From positions 1 through 24,456 of IMG/VR virus record IMGVR_UViG_3300028361_000120: DNA of 24,456 bases; one strand, written 5' to 3'. Below are positions 1 to 7,187 of this stretch, in pieces (position 1 is the first letter of the stretch; every line of letters starts with the position of its first letter). The position numbers and the translations under genes are program-made. The notes under the pieces were generated by a model that was not told where the DNA came from, made no database searches, and saw only the letters and a program-made list of their open reading frames with translations. Source of the DNA: a virus.

Positions 1-228
1 AATGACAAGAATCTTTACCTTATCTCCTTCATCCCAGTCATTAGTGACACCCTCAACAGAGATACCATTAAGCCATCGGTCTCCCTTTTGGAACTCGTCA
101 CCATTGATGTCTGTTAGTGTGTCTTCTTCTGGGGCGATACCTAGACTCTCGAAGCTGTATTCTTTACCAGTCTTCTTACTGATACCTTCTCGTAGTTGTC
201 GGTTTACCTTTGCAATTGTTACAATCAT
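1..228 (-). CDS. hypothetical protein, 3' part outside the window
   Basis: An open reading frame starts at the ATG at 228-226 and runs off the left edge of the window, giving 76 residues with no stop. It begins MIVTIAKVNRQLREG and ends in a stretch rich in Asp, Glu, Gly and Lys (NDWDEGDKVKILVI). The pattern of short beta-prone segments and a GDKVKILV stretch would suit a small beta-barrel such as an OB fold, but I cannot assign a family. It lies 3 bp downstream of the primase zinc-finger gene on the same strand, so it is probably the next gene of the replication operon. The start is preceded by the A/T-rich string ATATAAATT, like other starts here. Function is unknown; a role in DNA replication is inferred only from position. 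Confidence 0.7.
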   Translation of the reverse strand, partial: MIVTIAKVNRQLREGISKKTGKEYSFESLGIAPEEDTLTDINGDEFQKGDRWLNGISVEGVTNDWDEGDKVKILVI

Positions 229-231
229 AAT

Positions 232-480
232 TTATATATATACTTTTAATTCTTCTACTGCTTCTTCAAACGTTGCTCCTAGCTTCATTATAAAATCTAT
301 AGTATTACCTTTGGCTGGACACCCATAGCATTTGAATCCCCCTGTTGGAAACAGGTTACAACTCGCTGTGTTTTCTGCATGAAAGGGACAAAGTATTTTT
401 ACTTTCCTATTGAGCCTAGTGTCACCCACTAGCTTATGAATAGGTACTTCTCTACACCTTATTATCAGTTGGTCATCCAT
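232..480 (-). CDS. CHC2-type primase zinc-binding domain as a separate protein
   Basis: This 82-residue protein consists almost only of a DnaG/T7-gp4-type zinc ribbon. The ligand pattern is visible as CPFH (C31, H34) followed by CYGC (C51, C54), and the adjoining GNTIDFIMKLG and FEEAVEEL segments are typical of CHC2 zinc-finger domains of primases. In the family this domain recognises the primer start site on template DNA and is usually fused to the TOPRIM primase core. Here it is separate and lies 1 bp after the stop of the TOPRIM-helicase gene, so the two probably form one primase-helicase in trans. No SD is seen; the start follows TACTAAT. Family assignment is secure; cooperation with the neighbour is inferred. 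Confidence 0.88.
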   Translation of the reverse strand: MDDQLIIRCREVPIHKLVGDTRLNRKVKILCPFHAENTASCNLFPTGGFKCYGCPAKGNTIDFIMKLGATFEEAVEELKVYI

Positions 481-481
481 A

Positions 482-1924
482 TTAGTAATCGTCTTCTGGG
501 TCGTAAGCTTCCCCTATAACTCCAGTGTCTACGTTGATTCTATAAAATGCTTTACGCATAGGGCCCTTGTTTTTCTGCACGTCAACCTCTATCCCATTGA
601 GCTCCTCATTAGGGTAGAGCATGACAGCTATCTCGCTGTCCTGTTCCAACGAGCTAGAGCCCTTAAGGTTCTTGATGGTTGGTCTAGTACCAGCTTGTAC
701 TGCACCTCGGTTGATGTGTGAAATAACTATAACTATCACACCATTCTGTTCGGCACAGTTCTTTAGCTCGTGCATCTTCTCAGAGATGAGTGCTTCCTTA
801 TTCGCCGCCCCTCGGATGAGGTAGTCCATGTGGTCGATGATAACCAGCCGTACACCAAAGAGTCTTTTGGCTCGTATGATTGTCTTCTCCAAGTCACGGA
901 CTGTGGGCTTAGACATGTAGATAGGTAGCTTTGAGAAGTCAATCGCCGCTTTCCCCCACTCTTCTTTAGAAGTAAACTGCATTGCTTCCTGAGTCTTAGC
1001 CAAAAGAATCTGTAGCATCCTCCGTCCTAGAGAATATACACCACGTTCAATTGGTAAGAATAAAGTAGGGATGCCCTGCTCTGCAAAATCCTTGACCATG
1101 TTCAAAGAGTGTGTTGACTTACCTGAGTTAGTTTCTCCTGAGATAACCACAAGGTTGTCCCGTTCCAACTTAACTCCAGGGAGTAAACGTGTCTCCAAGT
1201 ACTCCATCGGGTCTGTTAAGATGTTGTCAATGACATCACCCAACCCAGAGAACTCAGACTTATACAAGAACGGTGACTCTATCAGTAACTGCCTGACCTC
1301 ATCATCCGTATGTTTCTGTATGTATTCGTTGGCATCTTTGAAACCCTCAGGGTAGAGCACATTCTTGCACTTGTCTAACCCGATTCGTTGTGCCAACTCC
1401 TTCGCTGATGTTTGTCCTGCATCGTCGTTGTCGTAAGCAATATAAATTGTTCTTAGTTTGTCAAGGGATTCAATCCAAGTTCCATAGGAGTTAGCACCAG
1501 ACCCAGGGGAAATTACATTCTTAATCCCTGATTGCCACAAACTCATACAGTCAAACTCTCCTTCTGCAATTGCTATTGCGTTCTTAGACTTTGCTATTTC
1601 AAACGACTGGTCGTTAAACAGCCATTGTTCAGCGTTAGGTTCACTTGTGTATCGTATATCCTTAGGGTAAAGGAACCGATACTTAATGTTGATAAGCCCT
1701 CCGTCTTTGTAGTGGGGTATACTCACAGCTTTCTTCTGTGAATCATAACCTAGGTGGAAATGATTGATAGTTTCTTCTGTGAACCCCCGTTCTTTTGTGA
1801 GATAATCCCAAGCAGGGCTACCTCGTAGTTTGTTAATCATCACCTCAACCTTCTTAGGGTCTGGCTTTGTATAATCTACTTTGAGATTTTGCTGTAACGA
1901 TTGTATCTTACTTGTTAAGTCCAT
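482..1924 (-). CDS. TOPRIM primase / DnaB-family replicative helicase
   Basis: The 480-residue protein has a primase core followed by a RecA-like helicase, as in T7 gp4 but without the N-terminal zinc ribbon. The TOPRIM part shows the catalytic Glu in EGEFD (E121) and the acidic motif YDNDD (D165-D168). The helicase part shows Walker A GETNSGKST (263-271), Walker B VIIDHMDY (362-369, D364), a sensor-like stretch VISHINRG and the KGSSSLEQDSE motif near 421-431 typical of DnaB/gp4 helicases. It would unwind DNA at the fork and synthesise RNA primers. The missing zinc domain is the product of the next gene (232-480). The ATG start at 1924 has no SD. Family is clear; division of labour between the two proteins is inferred. 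Confidence 0.92.
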   Translation of the reverse strand: MDLTSKIQSLQQNLKVDYTKPDPKKVEVMINKLRGSPAWDYLTKERGFTEETINHFHLGYDSQKKAVSIPHYKDGGLINIKYRFLYPKDIRYTSEPNAEQWLFNDQSFEIAKSKNAIAIAEGEFDCMSLWQSGIKNVISPGSGANSYGTWIESLDKLRTIYIAYDNDDAGQTSAKELAQRIGLDKCKNVLYPEGFKDANEYIQKHTDDEVRQLLIESPFLYKSEFSGLGDVIDNILTDPMEYLETRLLPGVKLERDNLVVISGETNSGKSTHSLNMVKDFAEQGIPTLFLPIERGVYSLGRRMLQILLAKTQEAMQFTSKEEWGKAAIDFSKLPIYMSKPTVRDLEKTIIRAKRLFGVRLVIIDHMDYLIRGAANKEALISEKMHELKNCAEQNGVIVIVISHINRGAVQAGTRPTIKNLKGSSSLEQDSEIAVMLYPNEELNGIEVDVQKNKGPMRKAFYRINVDTGVIGEAYDPEDDY

Positions 1925-1991
1925 TGGTACATTGTATCCTATTAAACTAATAAACCTCGTGGCGGTGCCATTCTAGGCTTCTCAGAGCCTT

Positions 1992-2843
1992 CTAGAACTC
2001 AACACCACTACCCACATCCATCACTTCAAGACCTAGTTCTTCCCACATTCTGATAACTTTTGGACGGTCATCAATAACCAGGGTAACATTCATGTCTTTA
2101 AGATAGGTGTTGTAGATTTGTTCCTTAACAATAGTGTCATCACGGGTGTCTCCCTTACGTCTCATGAACATCATGAACGGTGATGACAGTGGAACGTTCT
2201 TACGTAGCCACTCTTTTGTTACTTGTTTGTAATCGTCTGGTCGGGCGGTCACAAAGATAATCTTCTTACCTTGTGCTTCAAGTTCTTGGAGATGACCGTA
2301 CACCTCTTCACGTACTGTGTCCTTATCCATCTCACTAAAGAATCCTTGCCAGTCCTTAGTCTCTCCCTTCACATAGTGTAGTCTATGTTTGATATCAGCA
2401 ATTGTGCCGTCAATATCACAGACCACAACATCTCCCTCTACTTTCTTTAGACCATACTGAATGGCCATGTGGTTGATAACGTCAGCACCAACACTCTTGT
2501 CTCGCTGACTGTCTCTTAGTATACACGTTTCTACGTCTGTGTCAACCTCTTTGATAACAAACTCTACCATATTTTCTTTGGCAACTTCTCTCCACATCAC
2601 CTCGTTCTTAGGATTTATGTTGCAGTCATCCACTACAACATGAGGTTTACCTGAGGCAAATAAGAAGCTTACTATTTTCTTCTCTAGTGCTACTACTATC
2701 TTCTCGTTCTTAGGGGAGTACTCACCGTAGTTAAGCATTTCTCTGAGTAGGTCACGGTTGACCCTTGGTATACCTAGCTCCTTAGCTACTGTGCTCTTCC
2801 CTGATGCTGGTAATCCCTTCATCATTACTAACTGTCTGTTCAT
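1992..2843 (-). CDS. T4 Pnkp-like polynucleotide kinase / 3'-phosphatase
   Basis: The 283-residue protein has the domain order of phage T4 polynucleotide kinase-phosphatase (about 300 residues). An N-terminal P-loop kinase has GLPASGKST at 10-18, and a C-terminal HAD phosphatase has VVCDIDGTIAD (nucleophile and acid D143 and D145), then VTARPDDY and VIDDRP. Such enzymes remove 3' or cyclic phosphates and phosphorylate 5'-OH ends so that cleaved RNA can be religated, classically tRNA cut by host anticodon nucleases. The partner ligase is directly upstream. The reading frame overlaps the 3' end of the ligase gene by 62 bp, and the P-loop is encoded within that overlap. Starting at the second Met (MMKGLP) would shorten the overlap but keep the P-loop in it. 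Confidence 0.92.
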   Translation of the reverse strand: MNRQLVMMKGLPASGKSTVAKELGIPRVNRDLLREMLNYGEYSPKNEKIVVALEKKIVSFLFASGKPHVVVDDCNINPKNEVMWREVAKENMVEFVIKEVDTDVETCILRDSQRDKSVGADVINHMAIQYGLKKVEGDVVVCDIDGTIADIKHRLHYVKGETKDWQGFFSEMDKDTVREEVYGHLQELEAQGKKIIFVTARPDDYKQVTKEWLRKNVPLSSPFMMFMRRKGDTRDDTIVKEQIYNTYLKDMNVTLVIDDRPKVIRMWEELGLEVMDVGSGVEF

Positions 2844-3771
2844 ATGTATCTGCTACGCTTATAGTTCCTAGTAAAATATCTTTATAGATTTGAATTGCTT
2901 TCTTGTGTGAAAGATTACACAACCTCTTGAAGTCAAGGGCTGGTACTTTCTTAGCAATAGCCCATATCTCCTCTGTCAACATGTCGTGGTAGGCAGTGTT
3001 GATGATACGTGGTATGTGTTCAAGGTCTAGCTTCTTCTCCTCTAATGGTTGCAACTTCTGCATTATCTTCTGCACCCGTGCTAGTGTCATAAACTTATTG
3101 ACCACCCACATTTCATGGTATGTATCACTGTGCTTATTGTTACCACCGAATGTGATACCGTTGTTCTCTTTGAAATTCTGAGTTACAATTTTAGCATACG
3201 TGTTGTCACCGAACTTGTCAATGAACTCCTCGTTCTTTAAGACGATACCTTCACCCTCTACACCAATGGTTGACTTACCAACGAACTCCATCAGTTGTTC
3301 TTCAGTTGGATTAGTAATCATACCGTGGTAGTTAGGTGTTCTAATTCCATAGTGCTTAGCGTAATCTCTCACATCATACTTTGGCATACAATCTTCTTTA
3401 TCTTTGTCTGTAATTAGTGAAATGTCAAACAGATAGAAGTGTTTAAAGTTTGTTTCAGTGTAGTGTATTGTGTGTTTAACAAGCCACTCACCATAAAGTC
3501 TTAGTCTTGGGCGTTCAGTCAACAGGGCTTTGATACCCTCATGTCCTGCTACATACTCAAGGAAACCATTGAAGTAATTGTTACCCTCTACTGGATTCAT
3601 TACGTCACTACACAGTGTGTTGTTACGTGAACCAATAGCAATCTTACCATCCTCTATCCATATCTGGGCATTAGCACCGTCAATCTTTTCCTCTACGTGT
3701 ACATCACCTGACAATATACCATCGGTCTCCTCCTTTCCTAGACGATGTACCTTAGGGTATCGTTTAAACAT
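2782..3771 (-). CDS. Rnl2-family RNA ligase
   Basis: The 329-residue protein is close in length to T4 Rnl2 (334). It carries the nucleotidyltransferase signature EEKIDGANAQ, with K29 as the expected AMP-accepting lysine. Other visible ligase motifs are GSRNN (near 48-52), LYGEWL (motif III region), EGIVLKNEE (motif IV) and YAKIVTQNFKE (motif V). The family seals 3'-OH/5'-phosphate nicks in duplex RNA. With the overlapping downstream Pnkp-like gene it forms an RNA-repair unit. The last 20 codons overlap the kinase gene in another frame. The ATG at 3771 is preceded by AATAATCCAGT with no SD. Rnl2 rather than DNA ligase is chosen from the KIDGAN motif and length. Confidence 0.9.
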   Translation of the reverse strand: MFKRYPKVHRLGKEETDGILSGDVHVEEKIDGANAQIWIEDGKIAIGSRNNTLCSDVMNPVEGNNYFNGFLEYVAGHEGIKALLTERPRLRLYGEWLVKHTIHYTETNFKHFYLFDISLITDKDKEDCMPKYDVRDYAKHYGIRTPNYHGMITNPTEEQLMEFVGKSTIGVEGEGIVLKNEEFIDKFGDNTYAKIVTQNFKENNGITFGGNNKHSDTYHEMWVVNKFMTLARVQKIMQKLQPLEEKKLDLEHIPRIINTAYHDMLTEEIWAIAKKVPALDFKRLCNLSHKKAIQIYKDILLGTISVADTYEQTVSNDEGITSIREEHSS

Positions 3772-3777
3772 ACTGGA

Positions 3778-4056
3778 TTATTTCTTAGTCTTAGTAATCT
3801 TACGGTACCCTGATACTTGCTCTTCCACATACTCTACCTTAAGAAACTCTTCCAGCTTACTGAGTCGGAACTCAACGCCATCGGTGTATTCTATAAGGTC
3901 TGCGATTAGTTTTGCTTGAGCACGTTGATTACCAAGGACTGACTTATGGCCGTCAGACAAACTAGCGAATGTTTCCTTTAGCTTACTGTTGATTGTTGTG
4001 TCTATCATAGACTGCACCTGTGGGTTGATTGTGTTCTTCTTATTCATTCCAAACAT
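3778..4056 (-). CDS. hypothetical protein, 92 aa
   Basis: A 92-residue protein that I do not recognise. It starts MFGMNKKNTINPQVQ, is mostly helix-prone (SMIDTTINSKLKETFASL, then VEFRLSKLEEFLKVEYVEE), and ends in the basic tail KITKTKK. It lies between the ATP-grasp gene (1 bp after its stop) and the RNA ligase gene (6 bp before its start), so it is cotranscribed with both. The start follows TTAATTAACTAAT, a typical A/T-rich start here. The charged helical character could suit a small accessory or coiled-coil protein, but the sequence shows no function. Confidence 0.75.
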   Translation of the reverse strand: MFGMNKKNTINPQVQSMIDTTINSKLKETFASLSDGHKSVLGNQRAQAKLIADLIEYTDGVEFRLSKLEEFLKVEYVEEQVSGYRKITKTKK

Positions 4057-4057
4057 A

Positions 4058-4954
4058 TTAGTTAATTAAATTATTAAAGGCAGTGGTGTATGCGTCTACT
4101 GAGTCCGTGTTCCCTAGACCAGGGGCACTGTTAACCTCTAGTACAAACACCTCTTTCTCCTGATTCATAATGATATCTACTGCTCCAAAGTCTAGCTTCA
4201 ACGCTTCGATAGCGTCAATTGCTAACTCCTCTATACGTTCTAGTCGCTTAAGATTACCTGTTCGGTAAATCCAATTGGACTCTAGGTTACGAACGTCTGC
4301 TTCCTCTCCCTCTATTGTCTCCACCTCACCATCATCGTCAAGTCGGCGGGACTTCTTCTGGTATAAAATAACTTCTCCTCTTAACACATGAACACGGTAC
4401 TCTCCCCTGTTTTCAACACCTTTGGTATACAGCGGTGCATCTGGGACTTCCACTTGTTCTACGAGTTCCAACTCACCTAGGTGGCCAAGAACTTCTTCTG
4501 ATAAATCATCATACCCGTGGCCAGCAAGTGTGCCAGCGATATCTGTGAGTACAGCAACATGCTCATGCTCAGTCATATCGACTGGCTTAATCACCTCGAT
4601 ACCCTCACCGCTGTGGCCCGTCAGTTTGTTTCTAACAAAAACGGTAGCACCTTCTTCAATCCAAGTTTGTGCTGTGTGCCTGTCCTCTGTAAAGTCTACA
4701 ATTGGGACTGCATTTTCATATAACTCTTGAAAGGTCATCAACTTATTGGAAGCTACTGCTACTGCTTCTGGTTGATTGAGCATAGGGACTCCAGCCATTC
4801 TCTCTGTACGACGTGAGTTACCCCAGTTAATAACGGTATGCCCTGCTCGATAGCGGTACCTTGAGTTCTCTGTCTTAATAATAACAGCATCAAGGCCAGC
4901 TTTTAAAATGCGGGCTGATTGTGAACCTACTTTATACGGATAGATTTTAAACAT
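4058..4954 (-). CDS. ATP-grasp ligase (RimK/YheCD-like)
   Basis: The 298-residue product begins MFKIYPYKVGSQSARIL. An in-frame TTG at 5047 is possible in principle, but it lies inside the -35 box of the - strand promoter at 5019-5047, so the ATG at 4954 is chosen. ATP-grasp features visible are the glycine-rich loop VRNKLTGHSGEGIEV (108-121), the central EYRVHVLRGEVILYQKK (185-201) and the Mg-binding C-terminal motif DFGAVD (D260) with VLEVNSAPGL (E273, N275). The family uses ATP to form an acyl-phosphate and ligate it to an amine, often making peptide bonds. It is part of a cluster with an amidotransferase, two COOH-NH2 ligase-type proteins and a cyclotransferase, which points to synthesis of a peptide or amide tag. 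The substrate is unknown. Confidence 0.88.
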   Translation of the reverse strand: MFKIYPYKVGSQSARILKAGLDAVIIKTENSRYRYRAGHTVINWGNSRRTERMAGVPMLNQPEAVAVASNKLMTFQELYENAVPIVDFTEDRHTAQTWIEEGATVFVRNKLTGHSGEGIEVIKPVDMTEHEHVAVLTDIAGTLAGHGYDDLSEEVLGHLGELELVEQVEVPDAPLYTKGVENRGEYRVHVLRGEVILYQKKSRRLDDDGEVETIEGEEADVRNLESNWIYRTGNLKRLERIEELAIDAIEALKLDFGAVDIIMNQEKEVFVLEVNSAPGLGNTDSVDAYTTAFNNLIN

Positions 4955-5018
4955 AATTAGTTTCTTAGTGTGTAATAGACGAGGATAAGCATTGTTAGTA
5001 AAAATATAAGCTCCATCT

Positions 5019-5047
5019 ATTGTATCATACTTGACCTTAAAAGTCAA
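5019..5047 (-). promoter_or_regulatory. sigma70-type promoter for the ATP-grasp gene
   Basis: Read on the - strand, TTGACT (5047-5042) is followed by a 17-bp spacer and TACAAT (5024-5019), with an extended -10 TGA directly before it. Transcription would begin near 5012, giving a leader of about 58 nt to the ATG at 4954. It rules out the longer TTG-initiated reading frame of the ATP-grasp gene. Confidence 0.75.
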
Positions 5048-5108
5048 GCTTTTAATTTATAAACTTTAACCTAGTTATAGGCCAGTTAGAGTCAAGGTGA
5101 CAGGGGGC

Positions 5109-5137
5109 TTGACAAAAATACAATAGTATGATATACT
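5109..5137 (+). promoter_or_regulatory. strong sigma70-type promoter driving a non-coding transcript
   Basis: TTGACA (5109-5114), a 17-bp spacer and TATACT (5132-5137) with an extended -10 TGA. It points away from the ATP-grasp promoter and into about 390 bp with no + strand gene. Its spacer is identical at 14 of 17 positions to the spacer of the late promoter at 13312-13340, including the block AATAGTATG, so the two are probably copies of one phage promoter type. Confidence 0.82.
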
Positions 5138-5143
5138 AGTATT

Positions 5144-5510
5144 CTGTCCTTTGATTAGGAATAGGGACGAAATTATCGGGGGCGTAGAATCTACTACATA
5201 ATCTGTGAGACACCACAACCCCAAGTCTTATCTACCTGCTTGTTAGGGTAGACTAGGCACCGCCATGTTCTTCGGAACGGAAAGCGTAGACCTTGAGTGA
5301 TATTACTATACTCATACTGTTCGGATGGCCGATAGCAGTAGCGTCTACCTAACAAGAAGTGTTCACTGGTAACTAAACATCATACCGACTAGAATAACTT
5401 GTGTCCTGAATCATAGTAATCTCATAATAGTGGTACTAATTAACCTTCACCTCATCTCTGATGAGGAAAGAAGTGTATCTAATAATCTTACATAACCCGA
5501 CTAGAATAAC
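5144..5510 (+). ncRNA. candidate structured non-coding RNA (boundaries approximate)
   Basis: No gene lies between 4955 and 5536, but a strong + strand promoter ends at 5137. The predicted RNA has a 14-bp helix with one bulged G, between CTTGTTAGGGTAGAC (5239-5253) and GTCTACCTAACAAG (5343-5356). It encloses three hairpins: GTTC-TTCG-GAAC (5267-5278, a stable UUCG tetraloop), TGAGT/ACTCA (5294-5298 with 5310-5314) and CTG..TCGG-ATGG-CCGA..CAG (5317-5338). A local alternative pairs TCTACC (5231-5236) with the same GGTAGA, so a switch between two folds is possible. A further hairpin CCTCATC-TCT-GATGAGG lies at 5450-5466. No intrinsic terminator is evident, so the 3' end is uncertain. I recognise no known RNA family. 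Confidence 0.7.
5385..5510 (+). repeat. pair of 14-bp direct repeats
   Basis: CCGACTAGAATAAC occurs at 5385-5398 and again at 5497-5510, 112 bp apart, both preceded by a CATA-containing stretch. They flank the 3' part of the candidate non-coding RNA, including the CCTCATC hairpin. They may be protein-binding sites or remains of a duplication. Confidence 0.8.
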
Positions 5511-5536
5511 CTATAGCATATAGTAAGGGTATCTTA

Positions 5537-5860
5537 TTATACAACTATCATATCATACTTCTTAATAATATCATCTACATTCAAGGTGTTAGCAGAGACA
5601 CATACCTCACCCTTAGGTGTATCCTTCCAGTCATTCTCTGGTTTATGATAGTGTCTCCTCTCATCTTGATTGAGGTGTCTCTTCTTCATTGTTTCTTTAA
5701 CCAAGTCTTTCTTTTCTTTTTGTCCTTGTTCTTGCATCTCAGCTCGCTGTTGATGTCGTAACAATTGTTCTTCTCTGAAATTGTGCACAACTGCCCCCCA
5801 GTCATTATTCATATTCCCCAGTCCTACATCAGGCATTTGTATATCATCATTAGGATTCAT
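5537..5860 (-). CDS. hypothetical polar protein, 107 aa
   Basis: I start this gene at the ATG at 5860-5858, which lies just inside the end of the amidotransferase gene (stop at 5852-5850), the usual translational-coupling arrangement. A longer version starting at 5926 would overlap the upstream gene by 77 bp and is less likely. The product begins MNPNDDIQMPDVGLGN, has a central Gln/Glu/Lys/Arg/His-rich segment (LLRHQQRAEMQEQGQKEKK) and ends TLNVDDIIKKYDMIVV. It is very polar and probably partly disordered. I do not recognise it. Its place directly after the amidotransferase makes it a candidate substrate or adaptor of the peptide-ligation cluster, which is inference only. Confidence 0.72.
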   Translation of the reverse strand: MNPNDDIQMPDVGLGNMNNDWGAVVHNFREEQLLRHQQRAEMQEQGQKEKKDLVKETMKKRHLNQDERRHYHKPENDWKDTPKGEVCVSANTLNVDDIIKKYDMIVV

Positions 5861-7184
5861 ATCTGTTTGCGTTAGCGTATGTGTTATTAAAGTCCTCCAT
5901 CGCTTCACACAGTTCAAGCATCTCAACTACATCATCGGGTGAACAGTTCAACTTAGAGATTGATTCCTCTATGGTGTGCTGTTCAGCTATTAGCTCATTA
6001 TCTTTGTTAGAGTAATTCTTTTCCAATAACATACCGATGTCATGAGAGTTACTAAGAATATCCCTTTGTGTTGAGAGCTTTGCGTGCTTGGTGCACAGGT
6101 CTTCTAGTATTCCTCTAACCTTTTCTTGTGCATCAAGTTCGTCCTGCTCATTCTGTCTCTGTCCGAAACCCATAAAGTTTTGCTTAGGTGGTTCCTCTGG
6201 GCACAGTCTCTTACTGTCTAAGGGTTGTCGTTCGTCTTGATACTTAAGATACTTCTTAGGTACATAGTACATTACCTTATCAATGTTCACAGATTCAAAG
6301 GCGTTCATTGGAATCGTTTTAGCATAAGCTTCAGAGTAGGTGTAGTATCTATTCTCAAGACTTGCATAGTCCTGACGAATTAGCTCTTGTCTCTCTGGTG
6401 TGTAAGTCGTACGAACAACAGGCTTTACATCCATAGCTTCATCTACAGGGAAGTCCTGTTGATACAGTTGAGGGTCTCCGATATCATAACTGTAGATTTT
6501 CATAGCACTGATGGAATCACCATGCTCAGAAGCAAGGCCGTGGTACTTGCGTGTCTTAACAGTAGTCAATGGTCGTCCTTGGTTGCGACCATAGTAGGTC
6601 GATACAACTTGGTCTGTCCCCTTTAGTAGCCTGACAGCAATGAAAGCTATAGGCCCTGTGGTCTCCAGCTTATCTAGCTTGTCGTCAAGGTGACGAGCCA
6701 TCTCAATAGCAAGACACTCAGAGTCATTGAACTTACCAGCTCTTACTGATACGACTTCTTCTTTACCGTCAGTGTGCACATTGATAGTCTGCACCTCATA
6801 CTCTGACTTGTACTTATACCCCAGCTTCCCATGAGCAACGTTCATGGTGTGTTGATTATGAATCTTACCGTTGTGCATAAGAATGTAATCAAACTCTAGC
6901 TCTGCATGACTGACCCGCATAGGGTGAGTAGTATTTAGAGTGTTTTCTGTTGAGGTAGGGAACCTATGATGAAACAGAATGTTGGATGCTTGTTCCTCCT
7001 TTAGGTAGTCAAGCATCGTTGCTTCATCCTTTGAACGCTTGATACCTAATAACATACCCTTATCATCTATCGCTAAGTAACCGTACCCAGCCTTACCTCG
7101 GTGGTCTTGCTTCTTGTAAAGCTTTATTACCTGTTGGCCAACAGGCTTACCTTTCTTCGACCATATTGCTATTAGTCCGCACAT
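5850..7184 (-). CDS. class II (Ntn-type) glutamine amidotransferase
   Basis: The 444-residue protein starts MCGLIAIWSK, placing the catalytic Cys at position 2 after Met removal, as in all class II GATases. Further hallmarks are HHRFPTSTEN (72-81, glutamine-binding Arg74), LMHNGKIHN (oxyanion hole N105-G106) and DSECLA. These domains hydrolyse glutamine and deliver ammonia to a linked acceptor site. The last 190 or so residues follow no synthase domain that I recognise and contain helical, charged segments, so the ammonia or glutamine acceptor reaction is not known. It sits 3 bp downstream of an amidoligase gene, and such GATases occur with ATP-grasp and COOH-NH2 ligases in phage clusters of the phiEco32 type. 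Transfer of an amide or glutamine to a peptide is inferred. Confidence 0.88.
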   Translation of the reverse strand: MCGLIAIWSKKGKPVGQQVIKLYKKQDHRGKAGYGYLAIDDKGMLLGIKRSKDEATMLDYLKEEQASNILFHHRFPTSTENTLNTTHPMRVSHAELEFDYILMHNGKIHNQHTMNVAHGKLGYKYKSEYEVQTINVHTDGKEEVVSVRAGKFNDSECLAIEMARHLDDKLDKLETTGPIAFIAVRLLKGTDQVVSTYYGRNQGRPLTTVKTRKYHGLASEHGDSISAMKIYSYDIGDPQLYQQDFPVDEAMDVKPVVRTTYTPERQELIRQDYASLENRYYTYSEAYAKTIPMNAFESVNIDKVMYYVPKKYLKYQDERQPLDSKRLCPEEPPKQNFMGFGQRQNEQDELDAQEKVRGILEDLCTKHAKLSTQRDILSNSHDIGMLLEKNYSNKDNELIAEQHTIEESISKLNCSPDDVVEMLELCEAMEDFNNTYANANRYES

Positions 7185-7187
7185 AGT

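Noticed and set aside
4955-5047. N-terminal extension of the ATP-grasp protein from a TTG start.
   Set aside because: The extension would start inside a -35 promoter box and upstream of the likely transcription start; the ATG at 4954 gives the normal family N-terminus.
5457-5470. CTGATGAGGAAAG resembles the hammerhead ribozyme core CTGATGA...GAAA.
   Set aside because: There is no room for stem II between the two motifs, and the bases form a simple CCTCATC-TCT-GATGAGG hairpin instead.
5861-5926. Longer version of the 107-aa protein starting 66 bp upstream.
   Set aside because: It would lie inside the amidotransferase gene and encode an unrelated Cys/Arg/Thr-rich segment; the coupled ATG at the upstream gene end is more natural.
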